A stretch of DNA of 48,983 bases from JAVKLU01 sp031538895 (GTDB lineage: Bacteria; Pseudomonadota; Gammaproteobacteria; Burkholderiales; Burkholderiaceae). The notes under the pieces are model-generated. The model did no database searches, was not told the origin of the DNA, and worked only from the letters and a program-made list of their open reading frames with translations. Of this stretch, positions 17,626-26,509 are shown piece by piece. Positions within the stretch are counted from its first letter, which is position 1. Each line of letters begins with the position of its first letter. Where the stretch lies: positions 1 to 48,983 of the forward strand of contig JAVKLU010000068.1 in assembly GCA_031538895.1 (NCBI GenBank), written 5' to 3'. The position numbers and the translations under genes are program-made.

Positions 17626-18503
17626 GTTCTGCGCATACTTCATTTAAAACTACGCCAACCAACACCACGCCAGCCAACACCGCGATCGCGGCGTTATCTG
17701 TGAGCGGATTGTCGTATTCCTTGAATCATGTAAGCAATCCACGAAAAAGCGATCCACAAAAAAACAATCCACAAAATTCCCGTCCGCTACTGAATGATTT
17801 ATCTTTTGAGCTTGCGGCAGGACGCTGGATGAGCATCGTCGGGCCTAATGGTGCCGGTAAATCAAGCTTACTCAAAGCCTTGGCGGGCGTGATTGACGTT
17901 ACGGGTGAAATCAAAATTTTGGGTCAAGACCGCGCACAGTACTCGCGCAAAATCTTGGCACAAACCTTGTCCTATTTGGAGCAAAGCGGCAGCGCCCCGT
18001 CTTTGGGTGATGAAATTTTGGTGGCGGACGTGGTTTTGTTAGGGCGTTTGCCTCATCAGAATTGGCGTGCCACGCCATCGCTTGCGGATCACCTTGCGCT
18101 GGAGCGTGCTTTGCGTCGAACTGGCGCGTGGGAGTGGCGGCATCGCACTTTGCAGGAACTGTCTGGTGGCGAACGACAACGCGTTTTGTTGGCGCGTTTA
18201 TTGGCGGTCGAGGCGCAAGTGTTGTTGATGGACGAACCTTTGTTAAATCTTGATCCGCCACATCAGGCCGATTGGGTCGCGCTGGTCAAAGAGTTGTTGA
18301 GCGAAGGCAAAACCGTCATTAGTGTGTTGCACGATATGACGCTGGCATTGATGGCCGACGATATGTTGATACTGCGCGAGGGTTGTATGCAACACTTTGG
18401 CGCGACTTCTGATGCGGCGACAGGGCAAGCCTTAGAAAGCGTTTTTGAACAACGTGTGCAAATTCATACTGTGGACAATCAGCGTATCGCATTGATGCGA
18501 TAG
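17622..18503 (+). CDS. btuD: vitamin B12 ABC transporter ATPase BtuD
   Basis: Cytoplasmic ATPase of BtuCDF, 293 residues. Walker A is GPNGAGKSS (74-82), the signature LSGGERQRVLLARLL, Walker B VLLMDEPLLNLD, and the switch histidine in SVLHDMTLAL. It is longer than E. coli BtuD (about 249 residues). The excess is an N-terminal T/N/P-rich stretch with a 15-bp duplication and a charged insertion (residues about 39-53) from a three-unit 15-bp repeat before the Walker A region. It overlaps btuC by four bases. Confidence 0.93.
   Translation: MSSAHTSFKTTPTNTTPANTAIAALSVSGLSYSLNHVSNPRKSDPQKNNPQNSRPLLNDLSFELAAGRWMSIVGPNGAGKSSLLKALAGVIDVTGEIKILGQDRAQYSRKILAQTLSYLEQSGSAPSLGDEILVADVVLLGRLPHQNWRATPSLADHLALERALRRTGAWEWRHRTLQELSGGERQRVLLARLLAVEAQVLLMDEPLLNLDPPHQADWVALVKELLSEGKTVISVLHDMTLALMADDMLILREGCMQHFGATSDAATGQALESVFEQRVQIHTVDNQRIALMR
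17652..17681 (+). repeat. 15-bp tandem duplication at the btuD N-terminus
   Basis: ACGCCAACCAACACC (17652-17666) and ACGCCAGCCAACACC (17667-17681) differ at one base and encode the TPTNTTPANT stretch. Confidence 0.75.
17737..17781 (+). repeat. 15-bp tandem repeat, three units, within btuD
   Basis: Units begin ATCCAC at 17737, 17752 and 17767 (ATCCACGAAAAAGCG, ATCCACAAAAAAACA, ATCCACAAAATTCCC). They are in frame and encode a charged N/P/K-rich insertion in the beta-sheet region before the P-loop, where BtuD proteins normally have only a short turn. Confidence 0.8.
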
Positions 18504-18594
18504 TTTGAATGTGAACGAATAAAACGCTTGGTGATTTTTCAACATAACTTTCTATTCGTGCAGTTTTTAATCAATGTATTTTTCAAAATAATTT

Positions 18595-19176
18595 ATGGAT
18601 ATTCAACCCATACCGACGGAAAAACCCTACGTTCAACCCACTGGCGAGCGTCGTGGCTTGCTGATCGTCAACACAGGCAATGGCAAAGGTAAAAGCACGG
18701 CGGCGTTTGGTTTGGCGATGCGCGCATTTGGGCGAATCCATGTGCACGGTAAAAAAGTCAAAATTTTTCAGTTCATGAAAGTCCCCACCGCGCGTTTTGG
18801 CGAACACCGCGTGTTTGAACAACTGGGTTTGGAAGTCGAAGGTTTGGGTGATGGCTTTAGTTGGAACAGCCGCGATCTGGAAGCGTCGGCGCAATTAGCG
18901 CGCGATGGCTGGGCACGCGTGCGTGCGGCGATTGACAGTGATGAATATTTCATGATTATGCTGGACGAATTGACCTATCCCTTGCACTTTGCTTGGTTAT
19001 CCATTGATGAGGTTCTTGCCGTGTTTCGTGATCGTCCCAAAGGTCTACATCTCGTCGTCACGGGACGCAATTGCCCTTCAGAAATAATTGAACTGGCAGA
19101 CACTGTTACCGAAATGACTTCAATCAAACACGCTTTTGAATCAGGGATTCCGGCGCAACGGGGGATTGAAGATTGA
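18595..19176 (+). CDS. cobO: cob(I)yrinic acid a,c-diamide adenosyltransferase (CobO/BtuR)
   Basis: Transfers the adenosyl group of ATP to reduced corrinoids, making the coenzyme form of B12. The 193-residue protein belongs to the CobA/CobO/BtuR P-loop family: GNGKGKST (28-35), KIFQFMKV, MIMLDELTYPLHF and VVTGRNCPSEIIELADTVTEM. It follows btuD after 91 bp, so it may be part of the riboswitch-controlled operon or have its own promoter. No other corrinoid synthesis gene is in the window, so the set fits uptake plus adenosylation. It converges with pilW, with 14 bp between the stops. Confidence 0.95.
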   Translation: MDIQPIPTEKPYVQPTGERRGLLIVNTGNGKGKSTAAFGLAMRAFGRIHVHGKKVKIFQFMKVPTARFGEHRVFEQLGLEVEGLGDGFSWNSRDLEASAQLARDGWARVRAAIDSDEYFMIMLDELTYPLHFAWLSIDEVLAVFRDRPKGLHLVVTGRNCPSEIIELADTVTEMTSIKHAFESGIPAQRGIED

Positions 19177-19190
19177 TTGAAGTGACAAAA

Positions 19191-20075
19191 TTAACCGCGA
19201 TTTTGAATGGCATTGGTCTGTTGCAAGATCGTGCGCGACTGTCCTACTGGTGCGTTTTGCCAATGATCGTCACAGTCAAGATACAGGCTGGGTGTTGTGC
19301 TTTCGCTCGGGTGATTCAGCTCGATACACACCCGCACCGCACGCACCTGATTCCAGAGACTAAAGTCATTGCTAGGTTCTTGCTCGCGATCAATATAAGT
19401 GTCGTCATCGGTATCGCTTAAAAAATAAATACGCAAGGCCATGACTTGATTCAATATCGGTTGCGCCGCGGATAGATTGGCCATTGCATCGGTGCGCCCG
19501 TTGCCCTGACACAATAGTTGATTCGTACTTGGGTTATAGCTGTAACGCACTTCACGATAAGCGGCGCCGACTTCTGGTACGCCATTGCCCAAACAGTCTT
19601 GTACACGCTCATCGCTGGTGGTGGTCGCGCTGTCACTATCGGCCAGTGTTCGAATCACTAAGGTCGGATTGCCGTTGTCAAAATAGCTGCTGCGGCATTG
19701 AGCACTAATGGCGGCAGGGGCGATTAGACCATTAGCGCACCAGGTCAGGGGTGCGGCGTCAATTTGAAGATAGCGATTCCAATTATGAGGTGCAGGTAAA
19801 TCGTCAAGTGCCGTATCAACGATCTCGCCAAATCCAGCGTTACGAATGGCATGGCTGATTTGTTGTAGTGCCCACTGACCATCGCGGATTTGGATTTGTG
19901 TCTGATGCGTGACGGCGTCGTGTTGCCAAAAATCGCGCAGTGTGCGCACGCCCAAAGTAATTCCCACCAATAAAATAATTGCGGCGATGAGGACTTCTAA
20001 TAAGGCGACTCCCGCTGATTTTTTGCAGCTAGGGTGCGCATTAAGGCGTGAATTTTGGCGCCTAGCAAAGCTCAT
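19191..20075 (-). CDS. minor type IV prepilin, PilW-like
   Basis: Prepilin-like protein of 294 residues. Near residue 22 it has a prepilin peptidase site with AGVALLEVLIAAIILLVGITLG, then a hydrophobic helix and a large C-terminal domain with several cysteines. Size and cysteine content fit PilW-type minor pilins that prime type IV pilus assembly. It is preceded by a PilV-like gene with only 7 bases between them. The usual companions (fimT, pilX, pilY1, pilE) are absent on either side. PilW-like GspJ proteins of type II secretion are an alternative but less likely by length. Confidence 0.75.
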   Translation of the reverse strand: MSFARRQNSRLNAHPSCKKSAGVALLEVLIAAIILLVGITLGVRTLRDFWQHDAVTHQTQIQIRDGQWALQQISHAIRNAGFGEIVDTALDDLPAPHNWNRYLQIDAAPLTWCANGLIAPAAISAQCRSSYFDNGNPTLVIRTLADSDSATTTSDERVQDCLGNGVPEVGAAYREVRYSYNPSTNQLLCQGNGRTDAMANLSAAQPILNQVMALRIYFLSDTDDDTYIDREQEPSNDFSLWNQVRAVRVCIELNHPSESTTPSLYLDCDDHWQNAPVGQSRTILQQTNAIQNRG

Positions 20076-20082
20076 GATGGCC

Positions 20083-20598
20083 TCATTGGGGAATCAATAG
20101 CGTCACACATTCCAGATTGATGTCTTGATCGGCGCACTCCGCAGGTCGAGAAGTTGGCGCGTTTGCAATGATCGGCGTGCGCCATAACACGCTAATGCGT
20201 AAACCTTGGGCGGTATTTTGAATCAAGCCTTGTCCATCGGGTAATTGCGTTGCCAATTGGATTTGCCAGCGTTGTACTTGCGTTTGCGCCAGTTGAGTCT
20301 TGCTGCACCCCAAGGCACAGTTGGGGATAGGATTAAAAGCGAGAAGGAATGCGGCATTGTTATCCCCTGTACTCAGATAAGCGTTTTCATGTGCCGCTTG
20401 CGGATTACTGTTCACGATTTCGCTCATGTCCGATAGGGCTATCTGTGCAATCGTCACATATTCAGAATGACTATTTTGCCGCCAAAAATACAGCAGGGCT
20501 ATCACGCACGAGGCTAAGACTGCCAAGGCGATGCAGGCTTCGATTAAGGCGAAACCTGGCGCGATATTTTTATGATGATTCGCGTGATGGCGCATCAT
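20083..20598 (-). CDS. minor type IV prepilin, PilV-like
   Basis: Prepilin of about 171 residues. A short basic, His-rich leader ends in APG, followed by FALIEACIALAVLASCVIALLYFW, the conserved N-terminal helix with Glu at position +5. The C-terminal half has cysteines and a WRTP-type segment typical of PilV. A TTG start at 20655 would add 19 residues before the leader, so the ATG at 20598 is preferred (20595 is also possible). It forms a two-gene unit with the downstream PilW-like gene and sits 152 bp upstream of ftsZ's 3' end. Confidence 0.75.
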   Translation of the reverse strand: MMRHHANHHKNIAPGFALIEACIALAVLASCVIALLYFWRQNSHSEYVTIAQIALSDMSEIVNSNPQAAHENAYLSTGDNNAAFLLAFNPIPNCALGCSKTQLAQTQVQRWQIQLATQLPDGQGLIQNTAQGLRISVLWRTPIIANAPTSRPAECADQDINLECVTLLIPQ

Positions 20599-20749
20599 GG
20601 ATGAGATGATGGGGCGTTGCACGATTGCTAATGCACAATCAATGCGAGGGCACAAATCAAAAATGATTCGACAATCTTTCGATCATCGAATCATTTTCAG
20701 ACATGACGCAGTATCGGAATGAAGTATCGCAATCAAGACAAGGCTTAAT

Positions 20750-21895
20750 TTAATCCGCCTGTTTGCGTAAATAAGCGGGAATGTCCAAACGATCCATACC
20801 ATTTTGTTCTAAACGGCGAATCGCTTCGTTGGCATTATTGCTGCGAAAGACGGTCGGTTGTTCATTGTCCATCACTTCAGCAATCGCATCATCCGTTCCG
20901 GTTTTGCGCGCTTCGTTTTGCAAAATTTGGAATTGACGTTTTTGACGTCCCAAGCCGGTGGCAATAATCGTCACACGAATGGCGTCATCCAATGATTCGT
21001 CGTACACCACGCCATGCGCAAAGTTCACCTCTGGCGAAGCAAATTGACTGACCACGGAAACAATCTCTTTAATCTCTTTTCCTTTGAGACCAGCTTTAGA
21101 CGCCGAGATGTTGAGCAGCAAACCACGCGCACCTGTTAAATCCATGCCGTCTAACAATGGCGATGCGGATGCTTGTTCTGCGGCGATACGGGCGCGATCA
21201 ATTCCTGTCGCGCTAGCAGTGCCCATCATTGCCTTGCCTTTTTCGCCCATGATGGTTTTGACGTCATTGAAATCAACGTTCATGTAACCGGTCGAATTGA
21301 TGATTTCAACAATTCCTGATACAGCGCGATACAAGACGCCATCGGCTTCTTTGAACCATTCATCAAACGACGCGTCTTCAAATACCTCTTCCAATTTTTC
21401 GTTCAATACAACGATGATGGAGTCTGCGTATTCGGCTAAATTTTCCAATCCTTTTTCAGCCGCATCCAAACATTTTTTGCCTTCATACGAAAACGGTTTG
21501 GTCACCACCGCAACCGTCAAGATGCCCATTTCTTGCGCGATTTTCGCGACCACTGGCGCCGCACCTGTGCCGGTACCACCGCCCATTCCCGCAGTGATAA
21601 AGACCATGTGCGCACCGCGCAAAGCGGACTCGATGCGGTCACGATCAGCTTCGGCCATTTCGCGACCTCGTTGCGGATTCATCCCTGCGCCCAAACCTTC
21701 AGCGCCAATTTGTAAAGTCAGATCCGCACCGCTGGCCGCCAGTGCCTGTGCATCAGAGTTGATGCAGATGAATCCTACCCCAGTCATGCCTGATTCAATC
21801 ATATGACGGCATGCATTGCCGCCTGCGCCACCAACCCCGACTACTTTAATGTTGGTACCGAGATGTTCTGGTTCAACTATTTCAAAATCCATCAT
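20750..21895 (-). CDS. ftsZ: cell division protein FtsZ
   Basis: Tubulin-like GTPase that polymerises into the division ring. In the 381-residue protein the nucleotide-binding signature GGGTGTG is at 105-111, the T7-loop region contains NVDFNDVKTIM, and the C-terminal tail LDIPAYLRKQAD is the FtsA/ZipA-binding peptide. The linker before the tail is short. AAGGAG lies upstream of the ATG at 21895. Last gene of the dcw cluster here; lpxC, which often follows, is replaced by pilV/pilW. The 178-bp space to ftsA holds a perfect 11-bp hairpin. Confidence 0.98.
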   Translation of the reverse strand: MMDFEIVEPEHLGTNIKVVGVGGAGGNACRHMIESGMTGVGFICINSDAQALAASGADLTLQIGAEGLGAGMNPQRGREMAEADRDRIESALRGAHMVFITAGMGGGTGTGAAPVVAKIAQEMGILTVAVVTKPFSYEGKKCLDAAEKGLENLAEYADSIIVVLNEKLEEVFEDASFDEWFKEADGVLYRAVSGIVEIINSTGYMNVDFNDVKTIMGEKGKAMMGTASATGIDRARIAAEQASASPLLDGMDLTGARGLLLNISASKAGLKGKEIKEIVSVVSQFASPEVNFAHGVVYDESLDDAIRVTIIATGLGRQKRQFQILQNEARKTGTDDAIAEVMDNEQPTVFRSNNANEAIRRLEQNGMDRLDIPAYLRKQAD

Positions 21896-21938
21896 ATCAA
21901 CTCCTTAAAAATAAAACGTCCAAAATAAAATTTAGTCC

Positions 21939-21979
21939 GTCATCGAAACGGTGTTCTGTACAAACGCGGTTTCGATGAC
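21939..21979. other. 11-bp inverted repeat (hairpin) in the ftsA-ftsZ intergenic region
   Basis: GTCATCGAAAC (21939-21949) and GTTTCGATGAC (21969-21979) are perfectly complementary around a 19-base loop. In the transcript direction the stem is followed by GGACTAAATTTTATTTT, not an immediate U run, so it is not a standard terminator. It could be an mRNA processing or stability element, an attenuator or a protein-binding palindrome placed 44 bases before the ftsZ start. Confidence 0.7.
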
Positions 21980-22073
21980 AGGCTTTTGCCATACTGCACT
22001 TGCGCCTAAAAAATTACATCTAAAACCATCGTAAAACGCTTCAATTCATAACGCTTAAAAATTCGGTTGCACT

Positions 22074-23300
22074 TTAAAAATTGGCTCTAAACCATTCTTT
22101 AATTTTGACCCATAACTCGTTGGGTGGCCGTGTTGGTGCGCTCACTTGAGAGGCCTCTGAATCGGCGTGACGTCTGGCTTCTTTTAATAATCCAACGACA
22201 GTGGCATAACGCGGACTGTCGATCACATCGGCCAGTTGACCACGATAGTCGGGTTTGCCCAAACGGCATTGTTTGCCCAAAATGTCTTCCACCATTTCGA
22301 GCATTCCTGGCAGCAACGCTGAACCGCCTGTAATGACGACATACGGAATTACCGCGTCTAATCCAGATTGATTGACGACCTCGCGCACCATGTGTAATAA
22401 CTCTTCAACTCGTGGCTCAATGACCGCGGCCAAGGCCTGACGCGAAACCGAACGTCCGGCACGTTCCTCAGTGGCATCAATATCAATCATTTGCTGTGGA
22501 TTGACTAAAGATTGTTTGGCGACGCCGTACTGTTGTTTAATTTGTTCGGCTTCTTGAATCGGCACGCGCAAGGCCATCGCGATGTCGCTCGTGACTTGCT
22601 CACCGGCAACTGGAATGCTGGCGGTGTGACGAATCGCGCCCTCAGTAAAGATGACGACGTCGGTAGTGCCGCCGCCGATGTCGATCAAAATGACCCCCGA
22701 TTCTTTTTCATCGTCTTTTAACACCGCGTCGCTAGAGGCCAAGGGTTGCAAAACCAAATCATTGACTTCCAAACCGCAACGGCGCACACATTTGACGATG
22801 TTTTGTACCGCTGAAGTCGCACCGGTCACGATATGCACACGCGCTTCTAACCGTATCCCGCTCATCCCCATGGGTTCGCGCACGCCTTCTTGGCTATCAA
22901 CTTTGTATTCTTGCGCGGCCAAATAAAGCATTTGATGACCGGCTGAAATATCAATTGCTTTAGCGGTTTCGATCACCCGTTCAATGTCATTGGCTTTGAC
23001 TTCTTTATCGCGAATGGCGACCATGCCGCTGGAATTAAAGCTGCGAATATGGTTGCCTGCAATGCCTGTATAAACGCGTTCGATTTTGCAATCAGACATC
23101 AATTCAGCTTCTTGCAAGGCGTTTTGAATCGACTCGACGGTTGCGTCGATATTGACCACCATGCCTCGTTTCAGGCCGCGCGACACATGGTGTCCCATAC
23201 CGATGACCTCAAAACCAATCCCATTTGCTTTGACTTCAGCGACGACCGCCACGACTTTAGTCGTTCCAATATCTAATCCGACGATGATATTTTTGTTCAT
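22074..23300 (-). CDS. ftsA: cell division protein FtsA
   Basis: Actin-like ATPase that tethers FtsZ to the membrane and recruits later division proteins. The 408-residue product shows VGLDIGTTKV at the N-terminus (phosphate 1), ILIDIGGGTTDVVIF (phosphate 2) and VVITGGSALLPGM (adenosine motif). It ends with an amphipathic helix-like WVKIKEWFRANF, the membrane-targeting sequence. Length is normal. Between ftsQ and ftsZ in the dcw cluster, 80 bp after ftsQ. Confidence 0.97.
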   Translation of the reverse strand: MNKNIIVGLDIGTTKVVAVVAEVKANGIGFEVIGMGHHVSRGLKRGMVVNIDATVESIQNALQEAELMSDCKIERVYTGIAGNHIRSFNSSGMVAIRDKEVKANDIERVIETAKAIDISAGHQMLYLAAQEYKVDSQEGVREPMGMSGIRLEARVHIVTGATSAVQNIVKCVRRCGLEVNDLVLQPLASSDAVLKDDEKESGVILIDIGGGTTDVVIFTEGAIRHTASIPVAGEQVTSDIAMALRVPIQEAEQIKQQYGVAKQSLVNPQQMIDIDATEERAGRSVSRQALAAVIEPRVEELLHMVREVVNQSGLDAVIPYVVITGGSALLPGMLEMVEDILGKQCRLGKPDYRGQLADVIDSPRYATVVGLLKEARRHADSEASQVSAPTRPPNELWVKIKEWFRANF

Positions 23301-23380
23301 TAGTGAATCCTTTTAGTTCTTGATTTTTGCATTATTCAATCTGTTTTTAACTTGCTTTAACGCACTATTTAACTCATTAT

Positions 23381-24103
23381 TTAATTCACTAAACCCAAGG
23401 CAAATCCATTGGGGTAACGCAAATCGATGCTTTTAATCTCGCGCACAGAGTTCTTTTGCACACGCGGCCATACTTGTAATAAACGACGTACCCGATTGTC
23501 GATGGTCTGATCGTTTAAATCACGCCCCAATTCAATGTGCATACCATTGGTTAGGACTAAGTGCCAGGCCAAACGATCGGACAAACTTAATGATTCAATG
23601 TGTAGGTCAAGCGCTTGAAAGCCTTGCGTTAATAAACGGTAGCGGCGCAAAACTTCGGCGCTGCTGCCTTCGGGCCCATTAAACTGTGGTCCGCTTTGTA
23701 AACTGAATCCGGGTGCTTCAAACACATCACCCGTGCTTGATAAAAATCCCTGTTCACCCCAACGGCCTAAAACCTGATATTCCTCTACTCGAATCACCAA
23801 AGTATTGGGCCAGCGTCTGCGCACTTGTGCGTTGCGTATCCAGGGCATGGCCTTAAAGGCATCACGAATTTCTGCCAAGTTCACATTAAAAAAATTACCC
23901 TGCACGGTATTGAGCACTTGCGCACGCGCTGACTGCGGATCGATTTGGTGTAGAGGTGTGCCACTGCTTTCGATACGTACCGTCGTGATCGCAAAAAACG
24001 GTTGACGCCCCACCCATTGCACTAGGTAATAAGCGATCACAAGCACTAAGCAGATCAACCATCCTAAATTCATTAAAGTCAACATTTGGTGTTCCTTATT
24101 CAT
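23381..24103 (-). CDS. ftsQ: cell division protein FtsQ
   Basis: Bitopic inner-membrane division protein linking early and late divisome proteins. The 240-residue product has a short cytoplasmic start, one membrane helix (about 10-28), a POTRA domain beginning FFAITTVRIESSGTPL, and the beta domain with NAQVRRRWPNTLVIRVEEYQ. The last codons overlap a 12-bp repeat (CGCACTATTTAA, CTCATTATTTAA at 23361-23384). Located 53 bp downstream of ddl. Confidence 0.95.
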   Translation of the reverse strand: MNKEHQMLTLMNLGWLICLVLVIAYYLVQWVGRQPFFAITTVRIESSGTPLHQIDPQSARAQVLNTVQGNFFNVNLAEIRDAFKAMPWIRNAQVRRRWPNTLVIRVEEYQVLGRWGEQGFLSSTGDVFEAPGFSLQSGPQFNGPEGSSAEVLRRYRLLTQGFQALDLHIESLSLSDRLAWHLVLTNGMHIELGRDLNDQTIDNRVRRLLQVWPRVQKNSVREIKSIDLRYPNGFALGLVN

Positions 24104-24156
24104 GGGTTATGACCTTGATAATTTTGTAGCATTCAATAACATTGACTGATTCACTG

Positions 24157-25113
24157 CTAACCAGAATTTTTTGCTTTCAAACATTGTGCTTGTTCCAGTA
24201 AATACACACACAATTGGGCGTAAGACCAGCCGTATTGCCGCGCCGACATCGGCACCAAAGAGTGCGAAGTCATACCCGGGCTGGTATTGATTTCTAACAA
24301 ATATTTTTGTTGTGTGTGTCGACACAGCATCACATCGGCGCGCGCCCAGCCGCGACAATTCAAGACACGGTAGCTGGCGGTGACCAAATTTTGAACAGTC
24401 TTTTCATCTTCAGGTGACAAGCCACTGGGACACAGATATTCGGTGGTGTCAGTGAAGTATTTATTTTGATAGTCGTAGTTACCTTCAGGCGCATTGATGC
24501 GGATGACCGGTAAGGCAAAGGCCTGATCGCCTTCACCCAAAATGGGACAAGTCAATTCGATACCATCGATAAACTGTTCGGCAATCACGACACGATCATT
24601 TTGCGCTGCTTTTTGATAGGCGGCAGCCATTTGATCGACCGCGCTAATTTTGGTCAAGCCAATAGTTGAACCTTCGTGCGCGGGTTTAATAATCAGAGGT
24701 AGACCTAAATCAGTGGCGATTTGCGACCAATTACTACGGGCACTCAAAACGTGATAACGCGGTGTCAGCAGTCCGGCGTGTTGCCACACGCGCTTGGTCA
24801 ATTCTTTATTCATCGCGACGCTCGATGCCATTACATCCGAACCGGTGTAGGGAATACCTAAAATTTCCAGCGCACCTTGGATACAACCATCTTCACCATA
24901 GCGTCCATGTAAAGCGATAAACACGCGGTCAAATTTTTGCGCCGCCAATTCGGTCAAGCTGTGTAGACCAGTATCAAAGCCATGAGCATCAACACCAATT
25001 TCTTGTAGCGCGCCTAAAACACCGCTGCCTGACATCAATGAAATATCGCGTTCAGCCGATATGCCACCCATTAAAACGCCAACTTTGCCAAGTGAATGAG
25101 AGATCGTATTCAT
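24157..25113 (-). CDS. ddl: D-alanine--D-alanine ligase
   Basis: ATP-grasp enzyme joining two D-alanines for the peptidoglycan precursor. In the 318-residue protein the N-terminal domain has GKVGVLMGGISAERDISLMSG and HGRYGEDGCIQGALEILGIPYTG; the central domain has PLIIKPAHEGSTIGL; the C-terminal domain has LLEINTSPGMTSHSLVP with metal and substrate ligands. DdlB-type by position and length. One base separates its start from the murC stop. Confidence 0.97.
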   Translation of the reverse strand: MNTISHSLGKVGVLMGGISAERDISLMSGSGVLGALQEIGVDAHGFDTGLHSLTELAAQKFDRVFIALHGRYGEDGCIQGALEILGIPYTGSDVMASSVAMNKELTKRVWQHAGLLTPRYHVLSARSNWSQIATDLGLPLIIKPAHEGSTIGLTKISAVDQMAAAYQKAAQNDRVVIAEQFIDGIELTCPILGEGDQAFALPVIRINAPEGNYDYQNKYFTDTTEYLCPSGLSPEDEKTVQNLVTASYRVLNCRGWARADVMLCRHTQQKYLLEINTSPGMTSHSLVPMSARQYGWSYAQLCVYLLEQAQCLKAKNSG

Positions 25114-25114
25114 A

Positions 25115-26509
25115 TTATTTAGGGGGATGATGAAGTTTTTGCGGCAATTGCCCCACGCTACCTGCGCCCATCGTCATGACCAGATCATTGGCGCACACAA
25201 TGTCATGCAAGATATCCTGTGCCATGGTCAAATCGTCAGCGTAAATCGGTTCAACTTTGCCTGCGATTCTCAAGGCGCGTGCCAGGGCTTTGCTGTCAGC
25301 TACGGCGATTAAATCTTCACCTGCGGGGTACACCGCGCACAAAATCAACACGTCGGCCAAACCTAACACGCGTACAAATTCTTCAAATAAATCACGAGTA
25401 CGGCTATAGCGATGCGGTTGAAAAATCAAGATTAAACGTTGTTCTGGAAACACGCGCCGCGCCGCATCCAATGTGGTGGCGATTTCAACTGGATGATGGC
25501 CGTAGTCATCGACCAATTGGTAAGTCGCCTCGGGTTTGTCGGTAAAAGCGCACACACCATAGCGCGTAAAGCGACGACCGACACCGGCAAAATGTTCAAG
25601 CGCGCGCAAAATTGGCGCATCCGGAATTTCCAATTCACGCGCAATCGCAATCGCCGCACAGGCATTTTTGACATTGTGCAAACCGGGTTGATTCAACAAT
25701 ACCGTTTGTGTGTCGTATCCCTTTTGGGTCAAGGTAAAGCGCATCATGCCGCGCTCCACGCCGACATCGCTGGCGCGAACTTGCGCGTCTTGCGCAAAAC
25801 CATAAGTGACCACCGAACTGGTCATTGAAGGCAAAATTGCGCGCACGTTTTCGTCATCAATACAGGCCATTACCGCGCCATAAAAAGGAATCAAATGCGT
25901 GAACTCAATAAAGGCTTGTTTTAATCGTTCCAAGTCATGGCCATAGGTTTCCATGTGATCGCGATCGATATTGGTAATCACCGCAATCATCGGATGCAAG
26001 TGCAAAAACGAGGCGTCGGATTCATCGGCTTCGACGACGATGTATTGCCCTGAACCCAAGCGTGAATTGGTTCCTGCCGAATTCAAACGACCACCAATCA
26101 CAAAGGTGGGATCTAGTCCGGCTTCAGCCAAAACGCTGGCGACCAAGCTGGTAGTGGTGGTTTTTCCATGAGTTCCAGCAATTGCGATGCCTTGTTTTAA
26201 GCGCATCAATTCGGCCAACATCAGTGCGCGCGGCACTACTGGAATACGTGCGCTGCGTGCCGCTTGAACTTCGGGGTTGTCTTCACGCACGGCGGTGGAA
26301 ATCACCAGGGCATTAGCGCCGGCAATGTGTGCCGCGTTATGGCCGATAAAAACCGTTATGCCTAAACTGCGCAGGTGCTCGACGATGCTGCTGTTGCTGA
26401 CATCTGATCCAGACACTTGATAACCCAAGTTATGCAAAACTTCGGCAATACCGCTCATGCCCGAACCACCAATACCAACAAAATGAAGTTGACGAATTTT
26501 GTGTTTCAT
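25115..26509 (-). CDS. murC: UDP-N-acetylmuramate--L-alanine ligase MurC
   Basis: Adds L-alanine to UDP-MurNAc, the first amino acid step in the stem peptide. In the 464-residue protein the N-terminal dinucleotide-like domain has HFVGIGGSGMSGIAEVL, the ATP loop is GTHGKTTTT (112-120), and the C-terminal domain has YGHHPVEIATTL and FQPHRYSRTRDL. The start overlaps the murG stop by four bases, indicating coupled translation within the dcw operon. Confidence 0.97.
   Translation of the reverse strand: MKHKIRQLHFVGIGGSGMSGIAEVLHNLGYQVSGSDVSNSSIVEHLRSLGITVFIGHNAAHIAGANALVISTAVREDNPEVQAARSARIPVVPRALMLAELMRLKQGIAIAGTHGKTTTTSLVASVLAEAGLDPTFVIGGRLNSAGTNSRLGSGQYIVVEADESDASFLHLHPMIAVITNIDRDHMETYGHDLERLKQAFIEFTHLIPFYGAVMACIDDENVRAILPSMTSSVVTYGFAQDAQVRASDVGVERGMMRFTLTQKGYDTQTVLLNQPGLHNVKNACAAIAIARELEIPDAPILRALEHFAGVGRRFTRYGVCAFTDKPEATYQLVDDYGHHPVEIATTLDAARRVFPEQRLILIFQPHRYSRTRDLFEEFVRVLGLADVLILCAVYPAGEDLIAVADSKALARALRIAGKVEPIYADDLTMAQDILHDIVCANDLVMTMGAGSVGQLPQKLHHPPK

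Noticed and set aside
23361..23384. 12-bp A/T-rich repeat at the ftsQ end as a regulatory site
   Set aside because: It overlaps the last codons and stop of ftsQ and is very AT-rich; it fits the general duplication pattern and shows no palindrome or promoter.
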